Shown here: positions 45,887-55,460 of the stretch, piece after piece | How positions within the stretch are numbered: the stretch's first letter is position 1 | How the letters are laid out: each line of letters starts with the position of its first letter | Source: Crystallibacter degradans | GTDB taxonomy: Bacteria > Actinomycetota > Actinomycetes > Actinomycetales > Micrococcaceae | NCBI RefSeq assembly: GCF_012952295.1 | Contig: NZ_JABBCH010000001.1 | Span: 434,001-498,000 of the forward strand | Direction of reading: 5' to 3' | Length of the DNA: 64,000 nucleotides | Program-made: the position numbers and the translations under genes | Notes under the pieces: generated by a model | Told to the model about the DNA's origin: nothing | What the model saw: the letters and a program-made list of their open reading frames with translations, nothing else | Databases searched by the model: none

Positions 45887-46954
45887 TCAGTGCCTCGGTG
45901 CTTCAAGTTCAGGTGCGACATGCAGCAGGTAGTTGCCCAGCGCGACCAGTGCGGGCCGGCGCAAGATGGCGACGACGCCGTCCACCCGGGCCGTGTATTC
46001 CTGGGGCGGACGCGCCAGGTCATCGATGGCATGGACCCGGGCAACGGGATCGCCCGCCCGGACCCGCTGGCCCAGGCCCACCAGGGGTTCGAAGATCCCC
46101 GCAGCGGTAGCCATGACCGGGGAATCGGGCACCAGCTCCAACCAGGTCGGTTCGGCGGCCGTTGCTTCCGGCTCCACTTCGGTACCGGGCTGCGCTGCCA
46201 GGATTCCCAGGTGGGCCAGCAGCGAGCGTACGCCGCGCCGCGCGTCAGCCAGAATGCCCGGATCCACCGTGCCTCCGCCGCCGAGTTCCGTGGACAGTGC
46301 CAGCACGCCGGCGTCGTCGCCCGCGGTACTGAGCGAACCCGGTTCAAGGCGGGGCTGCACCGCGATCACATAGGGCAGTCCCATGGCCCGCGACGCAGAG
46401 ACCTTCCGCTCCCACGTCTGCTGGTCGGGCCCGCGGTAGATGAACATGCTCGGCAGGTAGGTGGAGTTGGAACCGCCCGAATGCAGGTCAATAACGACGT
46501 CGGCCTCCGGCAGCAGCGTGCCCGCGATCAGATCGGCGACCTGGTCCGTGGGACCGCTGAGCTCTTGTCCCGGATAGCTGCGGTTGAGGTTGCCGCCGTC
46601 GATCGGCGAAACCCTGGTGCCGGCCCGTACTGCCGGCGCATTCGCGGCGGGCACGATGACCACCGTGCCGTTCAGGTGCTCCGGTTCCAGCGAGCGGATC
46701 AGTTCGTGCAGCACCACCTGGCCTTCGTATTCGTCCCCGTGGGTGCCGGCCACCAGCAACGCCGTTGGCCCGGTTCCCGAGGAGATGACCGCGACCGGCA
46801 CCGGAATCAGCCCGTTGTCGTAGACGTTGTCCGAATGCGACAGGCCGGCAAAACCCAACTGCTTGCCTGCCCGGCCGGTTTCGATCCCGTGCAGGGCCGT
46901 ACCTGATGTACCGCGCTGGGTGTCGACGGCGCTACCGGCGGTCAAGGGACCCAC
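45887..46954 (-). CDS. succinylglutamate desuccinylase/aspartoacylase family deacylase (DoeB-like, M14)
   Basis: A 355-residue zinc deacylase. AGTHGDEYEGQV gives the first His and Glu ligands and VIDLHSGG the third His. Downstream ALSTELGGGGTVD matches the branch that includes DoeB (N-acetyl-diaminobutyrate deacetylase of ectoine breakdown) and related deacetylases of N-acetylated amino acids. It lies between a small beta-rich protein and the amino acid importer, so it likely deacylates the imported compound. The GTG start overlaps the previous gene by 13 bases. Confidence 0.85.
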   Translation of the reverse strand: MGPLTAGSAVDTQRGTSGTALHGIETGRAGKQLGFAGLSHSDNVYDNGLIPVPVAVISSGTGPTALLVAGTHGDEYEGQVVLHELIRSLEPEHLNGTVVIVPAANAPAVRAGTRVSPIDGGNLNRSYPGQELSGPTDQVADLIAGTLLPEADVVIDLHSGGSNSTYLPSMFIYRGPDQQTWERKVSASRAMGLPYVIAVQPRLEPGSLSTAGDDAGVLALSTELGGGGTVDPGILADARRGVRSLLAHLGILAAQPGTEVEPEATAAEPTWLELVPDSPVMATAAGIFEPLVGLGQRVRAGDPVARVHAIDDLARPPQEYTARVDGVVAILRRPALVALGNYLLHVAPELEAPRH

Positions 46955-47391
46955 CGCAGAACCTTGGCTTGCCTCGGGGCGAGGGTGATGACCTGGACGG
47001 CCGCATTGCCGGCTGCCAGCGACAGCCTGAGGGTCTCGGCTTCCTCGCCTTCGACGATGAAAACGTCGCCCGCCCGGAGCCAGCGCTCCCAGGGGCCGTC
47101 CTCCGCGGCGACGAGTGCTTCGCCTGCCAGCCCCGTCACCACCAGCTGCTCGCCGGCTCCACGCTGCAGCACTCCGGTATAGCCGCCGGTGTAGCGGTGG
47201 CTTTCGGAGGAGATGTAGCTGGCATCGGCGTCGAGCGCTACTGCCGGTTCCGGGCCGGATTCATCCAGCTCCACGGTCCAGCGCCATGGGTCGCCGCGCT
47301 CAGCCGAGTCAGGACAGGCCGCAAGAATCCTGGCACCGGATTCAGCCGCGGTCTCCCCGCCCAGCGCGTTGGCTCTGATCAGCATCCACAT
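46942..47391 (-). CDS. small beta-rich protein of the Rieske/deacylase cassette
   Basis: A 149-residue protein, strand-rich, with RANALGGETAAESGARILAACPDS at the start and RAGDVFIVEGEEAETLRLSL near the end, suggestive of a cupin-like fold. It resembles Ves/HutD proteins only loosely. It lies 8 bases after the Rieske gene and overlaps the deacylase gene, which places it firmly inside the cassette, but I cannot assign a function. Confidence 0.65.
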   Translation of the reverse strand: MWMLIRANALGGETAAESGARILAACPDSAERGDPWRWTVELDESGPEPAVALDADASYISSESHRYTGGYTGVLQRGAGEQLVVTGLAGEALVAAEDGPWERWLRAGDVFIVEGEEAETLRLSLAAGNAAVQVITLAPRQAKVLRWVP

Positions 47392-47399
47392 GCGGGCAC

Positions 47400-48461
47400 C
47401 TACGCCGTCCTGGGAGCAACCGGCTCCCGGCGGACAGCTGATCCGGCCGCGGACTTCGCCTGCTGTTCCTTCTTCAGCAGGGCGCTCAGGATACGGCGGG
47501 CCTTGGCCACGCCGCCGTCCTGGGCGATCAGCACGTCGAACTCGCCCTCGGGCCGGGTCTGCATGCCGATCTCCTGCGCCTCCAGCGCCGATGCGTCCTC
47601 GTCCAGCACCGTGGCCAAACCTATGCGCAGATCCTCGGTCGCCTGTTCGTTGTCGACGGCGAAGTTGCGGCTGAAGGCGTAGTAGTACCAGGAATTGTGC
47701 TCGTCGATCGGGGTGATGCCGTTGAGGACCTTGATCAGGTAGCCCTCCTCGCGGGGCTTGCCCTCGCCCGTGATCCCGGAGTGGAGGACGTGCAGGTTCG
47801 GCACGAAGAACTCCGTGCAGTGGAAGCGGTCGAACAGTCCGCGCGCGTCCATCGTTTCGGCGTAAAGCGGGGGCGCTGCCACCGAGGGCATCAGGCGGTC
47901 GACGCTGACCACGTTGCCCTCGACCTCTACCGTGATGCCGTGTTCGTAGATGTAGTCATCTCCCACGGTGGTCTTGTGCAGGAAGGACTCGTGGGTCAGG
48001 TCCAGCAGGTTGTCGTGGATTAGATCAGCGCGGCACTTGAAGTGGTATGAGTGCGTCACCGTGGCCCATTCCGGGTCCACCATCCAGTGCGTATCGGGCA
48101 CGTCGGCCGGGTTCGCCAGTTCGGGATCGCCGGTCCAGACCCAGATCCAGCCGTCCTGTTCGACCACCGGATACTTGCGCACCTTTGCGCGTTCCGGAAT
48201 CGAAGACTGCGCCGGCACCTTCGTGCACATGCCATCGGGCCCATACGTGAAGCCGTGGTAGCCGCATTCCACCGAATCGCCGACGGTGCGGCCTTCGGAC
48301 AGCGGGAAGGCACGGTGGGCACAGCGGTCCGCCAGCGCGATGGCCTGGTTGTCCTGGGTGCGGAACAGGACGATGGGCTGTTCGCAGATGACCCGGCGAA
48401 CCGGCTTGCGCGTCACTTCAGTGGACCACGCGGCTACGTACCAGGTGTTCAACACATACAT
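47400..48461 (-). CDS. Rieske non-haem iron oxygenase (VanA-like)
   Basis: A 353-residue oxygenase alpha subunit. The Rieske cluster ligands are CAHRAFPLSEG (Cys-x-His) and CGYHGFTYG (Cys-x2-His). The catalytic iron site is DNLLDLTHESFLH with the two His, and the third ligand Asp is downstream. Single-subunit enzymes of this group demethylate or monooxygenate aromatic ethers, N-methyl and related compounds. It heads the seven-gene leftward cassette. A GntR operator overlaps its promoter region. Confidence 0.88.
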   Translation of the reverse strand: MYVLNTWYVAAWSTEVTRKPVRRVICEQPIVLFRTQDNQAIALADRCAHRAFPLSEGRTVGDSVECGYHGFTYGPDGMCTKVPAQSSIPERAKVRKYPVVEQDGWIWVWTGDPELANPADVPDTHWMVDPEWATVTHSYHFKCRADLIHDNLLDLTHESFLHKTTVGDDYIYEHGITVEVEGNVVSVDRLMPSVAAPPLYAETMDARGLFDRFHCTEFFVPNLHVLHSGITGEGKPREEGYLIKVLNGITPIDEHNSWYYYAFSRNFAVDNEQATEDLRIGLATVLDEDASALEAQEIGMQTRPEGEFDVLIAQDGGVAKARRILSALLKKEQQAKSAAGSAVRREPVAPRTA

Positions 48462-48483
48462 TTTCTAGATCTCCTCGTTCAGG

Positions 48484-48493
48484 GTGTATACAC
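48484..48493. promoter_or_regulatory. perfect palindrome GTGTATACAC in the divergent GntR/Rieske gap
   Basis: GTGTATACAC lies 23 bases before the Rieske oxygenase start and 154 bases before the GntR start. FCD-type GntR proteins commonly bind TGTATACA-like sites, so this is the likely operator controlling the cassette. A second TGTATTC half site follows at 48494-48500. Confidence 0.7.
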
Positions 48494-48646
48494 TGTATTC
48501 AGAGGAACGATGTGAGGTCAACCACTTTTGGAAAAAGGTTTGCAAATGCTTATCCAGCCTTCGGTCCTGACCACGCACGGGCAGCGGGGCTAATGCTGGA
48601 CGGACCAACTTCATGCCAAGATGGATCAGACCCAAGGAGGACCGCC

Positions 48647-49303
48647 ATGGCCGGAATGCCGAATGATGTGAGGCCACTGGCCGTGCGCGTTTACGAACAG
48701 ATCAGCACCGACATCATCAGCGGGACCATCGAGCCGGGTTCGGCGCTGGCTCAGGAGACCGTCGCCGCACAATACGGCGTCTCACGCACGCCGGTGCGCG
48801 ACGCCCTGACCCAGCTGACCCTTGAAGGACTGACGACGCTCGTCCCTGGTAAGGGCTATATCGTCAACGAGTTGGATGAGCGCGAGATCGAAAATGTTTA
48901 CGAGGTCCGCTACGCGCTCGAATCCCTTGCGGTCCAGCGTGCCGCCGGCGCTTACACGCCCCAGCAGCTTGTGCGGCTCAAGGGCCTCATTGATGAAACG
49001 GAAATTGTCGATCCCGCGGACAGCGCCGAACTCTTCCGGCTTGGCCGGGCGTTCCACCTGGCCCTGGTCGAGCCCTCGGGCAATGACTACCTGCGCGGCG
49101 TCATCACATCGATCTGGAACCACCCCATCCAGCACCGCATCACCCTCACTTACCGCCAAGGTCCCGAGCACCAGGCCAAGGTCATCCACGATCACCGCCG
49201 CATTCTCCAGGCGCTCAAGGACCAGGACATAGCCCGCGCCGTCGACGTGCTGGCGCACTGCCACGATGTTAAAGACCCCAACCGCTTTGAGCCGATCGGC
49301 TAA
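48647..49303 (+). CDS. GntR/FCD family transcriptional regulator
   Basis: A 218-residue repressor or activator. The winged HTH spans residues 10-75 (VYEQISTDIISGTIEPGSALAQETVAAQYGVSRTPVRDAL). The FCD domain carries the metal-ligand pattern in LFRLGRAFHLALVE, IHDHRRIL and LAHCHD. I chose the ATG directly after AAGGAGG; longer forms have poor sequence. It is transcribed away from the Rieske cassette and a GTGTATACAC palindrome lies between, so it is the probable regulator. Confidence 0.9.
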   Translation: MAGMPNDVRPLAVRVYEQISTDIISGTIEPGSALAQETVAAQYGVSRTPVRDALTQLTLEGLTTLVPGKGYIVNELDEREIENVYEVRYALESLAVQRAAGAYTPQQLVRLKGLIDETEIVDPADSAELFRLGRAFHLALVEPSGNDYLRGVITSIWNHPIQHRITLTYRQGPEHQAKVIHDHRRILQALKDQDIARAVDVLAHCHDVKDPNRFEPIG

Positions 49304-49513
49304 AGCGGGCCTTCCAGCCCGACGGAAGCGCGGCAATCGGGCAAAACAACCCAAAGTGCCGCGTTTCACATTCATTACCCCACTGTGTCCTGCCCGCTGA
49401 CGTCCTACGCCGATAGTGATGTAACTTTTGCTCAATCGCAATGTGCAAAATCCATGCGACCGCACATTGACGAACCGACCAAACTGTTCATTCAAAGATG
49501 AAAGAGGACGCCC

Positions 49514-51190
49514 ATGACGCAGTTGACCGTGGAACCAGCCGACGCCAAGGAGCAGCAGCTGCTGAAGTCAGCCGGGCACGTCATTGTGGACACGCTGGTG
49601 ACCCACGGGGTGAAGCGCACCTATGTGGTTCCGGGCGAGAGCTTCCTGGATGTCCTCGACGGCCTGCATGAGTCCGACATCGAGACCGTGGTCTGCCGCC
49701 ACGAAGGCGGCGCCGCCTACATGGCCGAGGCCGACGGCAAGATGAACCAGGTCCCCGGCATCGCCATGGTCACCCGCGGCCCGGGAGCGGCCAACGCGCA
49801 CGTCGGCCTGCACACCGCGTGGCAGGACTCCACCCCGATGGTCCTCTTTGTCGGACTGATTCCCTTCGAGCACCGGGACCGCGAGGCATTCCAGGAGTTC
49901 GACATCAAGTCCTGGTTCGACACCGGCGCCAAGCGCGTCATGGTGCTGGACCACGCCGAGCGCGCGTCCGAAATCGTCGCCGAAGCCATGTTCGCCGCGA
50001 TGAACGGACGCCCGGGCCCCGTCGTCGTTGGTTTGCCGGAAGACATCATCCGCGAGCAGATCGAGCCGACGCTGCACCCGGAAATCCCCGTGGCCCAGGG
50101 CGGCATGACCGTCACGGACTGGAAGGCGCTGAAGTCCGCGCTCAAGGATGCCGAGAAGCCGCTGTTCGTAGTCGGCGGCAATGACTGGACCCAGGAGGGC
50201 GCAACAGCGCTGGCCAACTGGCTGGAGGACCACCATATTGCCGCTGCCGCCGAGTGGCGCTGCGAAGGCATTGTCCCGTTCGATTCGCCGTCCTACGTGG
50301 GCCCGATCGGCTACGGCCGGCCTAAGCCCACGTACGACCTGCTGGAGGAAACGGACCTGCTGATCTTCGTCGGCACCGTGCCCGGCGACGTCATCACCGA
50401 CGGTTTCCTCGTCCGGCAGGACTGGTCGAAGAAGAACTTCCTTGTCACCATCGACCCGTCATTGCGTGGCCGCTCCGGCGCAGTTTCGCACCAGATCGTG
50501 GCGAAGCCCGATGTCTTTGTGCGCGACCTGGTGATGATGGACCTGCCGGTCAAGCCGGAATGGAAGACCTGGACCGAGCGCATGCGTGCCGAGCAGGAGA
50601 AGTTCGCTGCCCTCCCGCCGGCCGAGCCCACGGCTGGCCAGGCCCGCATGGACACCCTCATGTCCAACATGGTCCGCGGCCTGCCCGAAGACGCTATGGT
50701 CACGTTGGGGGCCGGCGAGCACACCAACTGGGCGCACCGCTACTTCCCCACCCAGCAGTACGCCTCGATGCTCAGTGCCCGAAACGGTTCCATGGGCTAC
50801 TCGATCCCGTCCGCCATCGCCGCCTCGCTGGCGCATCCCGGGCGCCGCGTGGTGACCATCGCCGGCGACGGCGAGTTCCTGATGAACGGCCAGGAGCTGG
50901 CCACGGCCGCGCAGTACGGCGCCACTCCGCTGGTCATCGTGATGGACAACCAGGAATACGGCACCATCCGCACGCACCAGGAGCGGCACTACCCCGAGCG
51001 GATCTCCGGCACCCAGCTGAAGAACCCGGAGTTCGCGCTCATGGCCCAGGCCTTCGGTGGTTTCGGCATCAAGGTAGAGAACGACGCCGATGTGCCCGCC
51101 GCCCTCGAAGCGGCCCTGAAGGCAATCGACGAGCAGAAAACCTTCGCCCTCATCCACCTCGTGGTCGAGCAGCGGGTCCGCGCCTACTAA
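49514..51190 (+). CDS. ThDP-dependent enzyme (acetolactate synthase/benzoylformate decarboxylase-like)
   Basis: A 558-residue ThDP enzyme. The Pyr domain has GVKRTYVVPGESFLDVLDGL and catalytic Glu in VVCRHEGGAAYMAEADGKM. The PP domain has the ThDP motif IAGDGEFLMNGQELATAAQYG...VMDNQEYGTI. It is not a close acetolactate synthase (no small subunit nearby), so decarboxylation or carboligation of a 2-oxo acid is likely. It follows the GntR gene on the same strand after 210 bases. A terminator hairpin begins about 46 bases past its stop. Confidence 0.85.
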   Translation: MTQLTVEPADAKEQQLLKSAGHVIVDTLVTHGVKRTYVVPGESFLDVLDGLHESDIETVVCRHEGGAAYMAEADGKMNQVPGIAMVTRGPGAANAHVGLHTAWQDSTPMVLFVGLIPFEHRDREAFQEFDIKSWFDTGAKRVMVLDHAERASEIVAEAMFAAMNGRPGPVVVGLPEDIIREQIEPTLHPEIPVAQGGMTVTDWKALKSALKDAEKPLFVVGGNDWTQEGATALANWLEDHHIAAAAEWRCEGIVPFDSPSYVGPIGYGRPKPTYDLLEETDLLIFVGTVPGDVITDGFLVRQDWSKKNFLVTIDPSLRGRSGAVSHQIVAKPDVFVRDLVMMDLPVKPEWKTWTERMRAEQEKFAALPPAEPTAGQARMDTLMSNMVRGLPEDAMVTLGAGEHTNWAHRYFPTQQYASMLSARNGSMGYSIPSAIAASLAHPGRRVVTIAGDGEFLMNGQELATAAQYGATPLVIVMDNQEYGTIRTHQERHYPERISGTQLKNPEFALMAQAFGGFGIKVENDADVPAALEAALKAIDEQKTFALIHLVVEQRVRAY

Positions 51191-51235
51191 GCTCCGGCCA
51201 AGTCCGGCTCAAGGCCGGGCTTATCCGAAGGGCTT

Positions 51236-51272
51236 ACGACGGCGGGCGGTCACCTTTTCGGTGGCCGCCCGC
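51236..51272 (+). terminator. terminator of the ThDP enzyme gene, with ACGACGGCGG at its foot
   Basis: ACGACGGCGG (51236-51245) leads into a near-perfect 13-bp stem (51242-51254 with 51260-51272) around TTTTC, then TTCGTTT. A clear intrinsic terminator. Confidence 0.88.
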
Positions 51273-51309
51273 TTCGTTTAATGGCTGGTGCTAGTAGGAC
51301 CGGCTCTGC

Positions 51310-52140
51310 CTAGAGCTCCTGCAGCATGATCGGATCCGTGGTGGGTTGGGGTGATCCGCCGGCGGGTTCCACCGTGATGCCCAGATGGGTAGCAGCGGAG
51401 ACCCCTTCCAGCAGTCTCATGCTGGTCTGCCCCGCGGCGTCCGTCTGGATCAGGCCGGCGGGCTGGGCGCCCTCGTCCGAGATCAGCCACAGCTCGTAGG
51501 TCCGGTCCTGCTCCAGCTGCGGGAGGTCGTGCGTGATCACCGCGGCTTTGTCAGCCTGCGCGGACAAGGCGATGGTCACCGCCGCGCCGTCCGGCATCCG
51601 TGCCGGAATCATCTTGGCGTCCGGCGCCGTCAAGACCGACATCACCTGGCTCTGCTGCTCGGCCAGCGCCTGGAGCCGCTGCTCGGTCCGTTCCTGGTCA
51701 TTGGAGACTCCAACCGCCCAGCCGCCCAGCGCTGCGGTGGTGACCAGCAGAACTCCGGCCGCGGCACTTAGCCAGCGCACCGCCGTCGTACTCCTGGCCC
51801 TGGCACCGTCCGAGCCGTGGTCCGTGCCGCCGACCCGGGCCCTGCGGCCGGTCCGGCTCTCTGCGGCCTCAAGCCGTTTCGTACCGAGGTCCGCGACCAC
51901 TGCGTCAACGGGCAGCTGCCGTGTGTTGCGGATGGATGCCATCACCTTGGCTTTGAGCTCCGGCGGCGGGGCGACGGCGGGCGTTCCGTAGGCCAGCATG
52001 GCGGCGGTTTCGCTCAATCCACGGACTTCCTCGCGGGTATCCACGGCGCCCAGGGCATGCCGTTCAAAGGCATCGCGTTCGTCATCGTCCAAGGCGTTGA
52101 GGGCGTACGCGCCGGTCAACAGATGCAACTGCTCGTCCAT
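51310..52140 (-). CDS. rskA: anti-sigma K factor RskA family
   Basis: A 276-residue membrane anti-sigma factor. The cytoplasmic N-terminus (EQLHLLTGAYALNALDDDERDAFERHALG) is the RskA sigma-binding segment. One membrane helix follows (WLSAAAGVLLVTTAALGGWAVGV). The extracellular domain (about residues 165-270) is the RskA C-domain, with DRTYELWLISDEGAQPAGLI. It overlaps sigK by one base. In mycobacteria RskA holds SigK inactive until proteolysis. Confidence 0.9.
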   Translation of the reverse strand: MDEQLHLLTGAYALNALDDDERDAFERHALGAVDTREEVRGLSETAAMLAYGTPAVAPPPELKAKVMASIRNTRQLPVDAVVADLGTKRLEAAESRTGRRARVGGTDHGSDGARARSTTAVRWLSAAAGVLLVTTAALGGWAVGVSNDQERTEQRLQALAEQQSQVMSVLTAPDAKMIPARMPDGAAVTIALSAQADKAAVITHDLPQLEQDRTYELWLISDEGAQPAGLIQTDAAGQTSMRLLEGVSAATHLGITVEPAGGSPQPTTDPIMLQEL

Positions 52141-52751
52141 CACGCCACTCCCAACTTGTCCCTGAGGCGGATCATGCCATCGCGGATCCGCGTCTTTACT
52201 GTTCCCACCGGAATGTGCAGCATCGTAGCGACTTCCCGGTGGGTATGGCCGCCGTAGTAGGCCAGCGTGATCGCCTCGCGCTGGCTGTCCGTCAGGCTGG
52301 CGAGCGCCTTGTTCACGCGTTCGGACTCCAGCCGCAGTTCAACTGTATCCGCGACGTCGTCGTAACTGGCCTGGTACTCCTTGGCCCCCTGGCGCAGGTC
52401 CCGGTCCATGCTGGCCTGGCTGGCCCGCACCCGGTCCACGGCCCGCCGGTGGGCGATCACCAGGATCCAGGAGAGGGCCTTGCCGCGGTCCGCGTCGAAC
52501 CGGGCCGCGTTCTGCCAGATTTCGACGAAGATTTCCTGCGTGACTTCCTCGCTTTGGGCCGGGTCCCTGACCACCCTGCGCACCAGCCCGAAGATGGTGG
52601 GCGACACCGAGTCATAGAGCGATTCGAACGCGGATTCGTCTCCCAGCGCCACGCGCCGGATGAGCTCCTCCTGTGTCGGCGGGGCGTCCGGCCCCACGGG
52701 CCGCAGCCATGGCAATCGCATGGATTCAAGGTTCTCACGCCCGTCGGACAC
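52140..52751 (-). CDS. sigK: ECF sigma factor SigK
   Basis: A 203-residue ECF sigma factor. Region 2 reads DESAFESLYDSVSPTIFGLVRRVVRDPAQSEEVTQEIFVEIW, and region 4 reads ALASLTDSQREAITLAYYGGHTHREVATMLHIPVGTVKTRIRDGM. It is followed directly by rskA and preceded by a fasciclin gene, the order known from M. tuberculosis (sigK-rskA near mpt70/mpt83). It starts with GTG after GGGAGG. The neighbouring genes share a promoter motif that it may read. Confidence 0.9.
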   Translation of the reverse strand: MSDGRENLESMRLPWLRPVGPDAPPTQEELIRRVALGDESAFESLYDSVSPTIFGLVRRVVRDPAQSEEVTQEIFVEIWQNAARFDADRGKALSWILVIAHRRAVDRVRASQASMDRDLRQGAKEYQASYDDVADTVELRLESERVNKALASLTDSQREAITLAYYGGHTHREVATMLHIPVGTVKTRIRDGMIRLRDKLGVA

Positions 52752-52797
52752 TCTGCACCTCCCTCGTTCCTGTGTCGGCCCTGCTTTTTTGGCGATG

Positions 52798-52830
52798 AAC
52801 GACGGCGGCAGGCGGGCTGCCGCCGTCGTT
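52798..52830. terminator. perfect 14-bp hairpin between the fasciclin gene and sigK
   Basis: Arms 52798-52811 and 52817-52830 are exact reverse complements around GCGGG, and each begins or ends with AACGACGGCGG. It lies just past the fasciclin stop and should end that transcript. Confidence 0.88.
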
Positions 52831-52866
52831 CTCCCCCCTTCCGCTCCCCCGGCGGAGTTTTTCCGG

Positions 52867-53553
52867 CTACTTGGCCGGGGGCATCAGGACCGAATCGATC
52901 ATGTAGACCGTGGCGTTGGCAGTCTGGACGCCGCCGCAGACAACCTTGGCGTCGTTGACCATCAGCTCGTCGCCGCTGCCGCTGACCTCGACGGACTCGC
53001 CCTGCACTGTGGTGTGCTCGCCGACAATTTCGTCCGGGCTCAGCTGTCCCTCCACCACGTGGTAGGTCAGGATGGTGCTCAGTGTGGCGTCGTCGGTCTT
53101 GAGCGTTTCCAGCGTTTCGGCGGGGATGGCGCCGAAGGCCTCATCCACCGGTGCGAAGACGGTGAATTCGCCGCTGTTGAGCGTGTCTACCAGGTCAACC
53201 TTGGGGTTCAGTTCGCCGGAGACGGCTGCGGTCAGCTGGGTGAGCATCGGGTTGTTGGAGGCGGCGACGGCAACCGGGTCCTGCGCCATGCCTGCCACGG
53301 ATCCTGCGCCGTCCGGCACCGCGGCGGCGTAGTCGGCGCAGGCCGGGCCGACCAGGTTGGCGGCCGGATCCATGGCTTCGCCGGACTCCGGGGCCATGGA
53401 CTCCGTTGAGGTGGACTCGGATCCGGTGGTTGATTCAGGGGCGGCGCCGGCGTCCCCCGATTCCTCGGATCCGCCGCCGCACGCGGACAGGCCGAGGGTC
53501 GCCACTGCGATCATTCCGAGTGCTGCAAAGTTCCTGCTGCTGTTCTTCAACAT
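52867..53553 (-). CDS. secreted fasciclin-domain lipoprotein (MPT70/83-like)
   Basis: A 228-residue lipoprotein with lipobox LGLSACGG (Cys25), a Ser/Thr/Glu-rich linker, and a fasciclin (FAS1) domain from about residue 95: [44 protein letters not shown], then [15 protein letters not shown]1 proteins act in adhesion at the cell surface. In mycobacteria MPT70/83 are SigK targets, and here a SigK-type promoter lies about 77 bases before the start. I took the ATG of MLKNSSRN. Confidence 0.9.
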   Translation of the reverse strand: MLKNSSRNFAALGMIAVATLGLSACGGGSEESGDAGAAPESTTGSESTSTESMAPESGEAMDPAANLVGPACADYAAAVPDGAGSVAGMAQDPVAVAASNNPMLTQLTAAVSGELNPKVDLVDTLNSGEFTVFAPVDEAFGAIPAETLETLKTDDATLSTILTYHVVEGQLSPDEIVGEHTTVQGESVEVSGSGDELMVNDAKVVCGGVQTANATVYMIDSVLMPPAK

Positions 53554-53629
53554 GGGTTTTCTCCTTGAGGGTGGCGCGGCTGCTGCCGCCTCCTGTTCCG
53601 GAAGCAACGCTTCCGGGCTGTCATGATGT

Positions 53630-53657
53630 ATTCGGAACCGGTGCCGGGATGGATTGG
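53630..53657 (-). promoter_or_regulatory. SigK-type promoter of the fasciclin gene: CCAATC-N16-CCGAAT
   Basis: On the leftward strand CCAATC (53657-53652) and CCGAAT (53635-53630) are separated by exactly 16 bases. The same layout recurs in front of the molybdopterin enzyme and the DUF4383 gene. The -10 word equals that reported for mycobacterial SigK; this is from memory of the literature and should be confirmed. Confidence 0.7.
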
Positions 53658-53684
53658 ATGAGATTGGAAAAACTTTGGGACCGG

Positions 53685-55307
53685 TCAGGGTTCGACCGTG
53701 ACGCTGATGGAATGCCAGCCCGAGGCGCCATTCGGAATCGGGTCTGCCCGCTCATCGGTCTGCAGTCCGTCCTCCGCGTCGTAGGACCGGACGCGCAGGT
53801 AATGCTGCCCGGGCTCGGCCTGCCAGCTGAACGACCATTGGCGCCAGGTGTCCACCGTGGCTTCGGCGGCCAGCTCGGCTTCCTGCCAGGGCCCGTCGTC
53901 CACCTGCACTTCCACCCGTTCGATGCCGCGCTGCTGGGCCCACGCGGTGCCGCCGACCGCGACCTTGCCTGCCGGCACACGTGCGAACGGCCGCGGGGCT
54001 TCGATCCGTGACGCGGTCTTAATGGGAGCGCGCTCCGACCAGCCGCGGTCCGTCCAGTAGGCGGTCTTGTCCTGGAACCTTGTGACCTCCAGATCCACCA
54101 CCCACTTGGTAGCTGAAACGAAGCCGTAGAGTCCGGGCACCACCATCCGCACGGGGAAACCGTGGTCCAGCGGCAGCGGTTCGCCGTTCATGCCGACCGC
54201 CAGCAACGCATCCCGACCGTCCCGCAGCACCTCCAGCGGAGTCGAGGCACTGAAGCCATCGACACTGGTGGAGAGCACCATGTCCGCACCGGGCAGCGGA
54301 CGGGCGCGTTCCAGTACCTTCGCCAGCGGATAGCCGAGCCATTTGGCGTTGCCGGCCAGGTCCCCGCCCACGGGGTTGGAGACGCAGGTCAGCGTCACAT
54401 AGGACTCCAGCAGTTCGGAATCCAGCAGCTCTTGGAAGGACATCGTGAACTCCTCCTCCACCATGCCGTGCACGCGAAGCTGCCAGCTCTGCGGATCAAC
54501 CCGGGGCACGGCCAGCGCCGTATCGATCCGGTAGAAGTCCGCGTTGGGCGTGACGAAGGGGACCACCCCGTCGACCGGTGGATGGACACCCGCCGGCAGT
54601 GGTTCTGCTTTGCGGAGCGGCGACGGCAGCCGGAGCGCCTTGCGGAAATCCTCCACACTGTTGCGCAGGCCGGCGAGCGCGGTGCCGCCAGCCCCCATGA
54701 CCGCCGCGGTAACGGCGAGCAGCCCCGCGGCGGCAAAGAAGGAACGCCTTGTCGGCGGGCCGGAGGCAGCGGGACCGGAGGGCGAGCGGTTACCGGCAAC
54801 GGCCGGACCGGAGGTAACGCCCGCAGCGGGATCGGCGGCTGCAGCGCCAGTTTCTCTTGCCTCGGGAACGCGGCGCTCCAGCAGCCGCAGCGAAACGAGT
54901 CCGGCCAAGGTGCCTGCCGCCGTCGGGATTAAATCCAGGACACTGGCCCCCGCCCGGGTGATCACTGCCGCGCCGACCACCGCGCCCAGCAGTACCACCG
55001 CTGCGGCACCCCAGGTCCAGCGGCGCCGGGCGAGCAGTCCAACCAGGCAGGCCAGTACTGCCGTGACTACACCCATCGCGATGAACAGGACGGTCTTGTC
55101 CGCCGTGCCGAAGGTTTCGACGGCGAAATTCTTCAGCCATGCCGGAGTGAAATCGATAAACGCGGCGCCGAGGGCGACCAGCGGCGAAGCGGCCGGACGG
55201 AACCAGACGCCGGCCAGCTGGGCGACTCCCAGCAGCACACCGGCCGAAACCAGCCCGGCGAGCGCTGCGGCCAGGGCGGATAAGGGGATTCTCTTGAGCT
55301 TCTTCAC
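53685..55307 (-). CDS. membrane molybdopterin-dependent oxidoreductase (sulfite oxidase-like)
   Basis: A 540-residue protein. About four N-terminal membrane helices (residues 5-165) precede a periplasm-facing molybdopterin domain of the sulfite oxidase/YedY family ([39 protein letters not shown] with the Mo-ligand Cys, [17 protein letters not shown]). A C-terminal Ig-like Mo-co dimerisation domain ([24 protein letters not shown]) ends the chain. The GTG start has no good ribosome binding site, but the SigK-type promoter ends seven bases before it, so translation is probably leaderless. Electron acceptor unknown. Confidence 0.88.
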   Translation of the reverse strand: MKKLKRIPLSALAAALAGLVSAGVLLGVAQLAGVWFRPAASPLVALGAAFIDFTPAWLKNFAVETFGTADKTVLFIAMGVVTAVLACLVGLLARRRWTWGAAAVVLLGAVVGAAVITRAGASVLDLIPTAAGTLAGLVSLRLLERRVPEARETGAAAADPAAGVTSGPAVAGNRSPSGPAASGPPTRRSFFAAAGLLAVTAAVMGAGGTALAGLRNSVEDFRKALRLPSPLRKAEPLPAGVHPPVDGVVPFVTPNADFYRIDTALAVPRVDPQSWQLRVHGMVEEEFTMSFQELLDSELLESYVTLTCVSNPVGGDLAGNAKWLGYPLAKVLERARPLPGADMVLSTSVDGFSASTPLEVLRDGRDALLAVGMNGEPLPLDHGFPVRMVVPGLYGFVSATKWVVDLEVTRFQDKTAYWTDRGWSERAPIKTASRIEAPRPFARVPAGKVAVGGTAWAQQRGIERVEVQVDDGPWQEAELAAEATVDTWRQWSFSWQAEPGQHYLRVRSYDAEDGLQTDERADPIPNGASGWHSISVTVEP

Positions 55308-55314
55308 ACCCGGT

Positions 55315-55342
55315 ATTCGTAGCCGCGGCCCAAAAGTATTGG
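55315..55342 (-). promoter_or_regulatory. SigK-type promoter of the molybdopterin enzyme: CCAATA-N16-ACGAAT
   Basis: On the leftward strand CCAATA (55342-55337) and ACGAAT (55320-55315) are 16 bases apart. The predicted start of transcription, six to eight bases on, coincides with the GTG at 55307, giving a leaderless mRNA. Confidence 0.62.
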
Positions 55343-55361
55343 CCGGATTTTCACAGAAGGC

Positions 55362-55389
55362 CCAAACCACCCGCGCGTCCGCTCCGAAT
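55362..55389 (+). promoter_or_regulatory. SigK-type promoter of the DUF4383 gene: CCAAAC-N16-CCGAAT
   Basis: CCAAAC (55362-55367) and CCGAAT (55384-55389) are 16 bases apart on the rightward strand, about 72 bases before the DUF4383 start. It is back to back with the leftward SigK-type promoter of the molybdopterin enzyme. Confidence 0.68.
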
Positions 55390-55460
55390 AACTGACAGGC
55401 GCGTCCACACGACAACTATGTGGCCGCCGAAAAGTAAGTCCATCAGAGAGGAAGAGCATC

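Noticed and set aside
45887-48461. Ectoine degradation (doe) cluster
   Set aside because: The deacylase is DoeB-like and Lrp and importer genes are present, but ectoine hydrolase (DoeA) and the later aminotransferase and dehydrogenase are missing.
49514-51190. Acetolactate synthase ilvB
   Set aside because: No regulatory subunit or ilv gene is adjacent, and the context is an accessory catabolic region.
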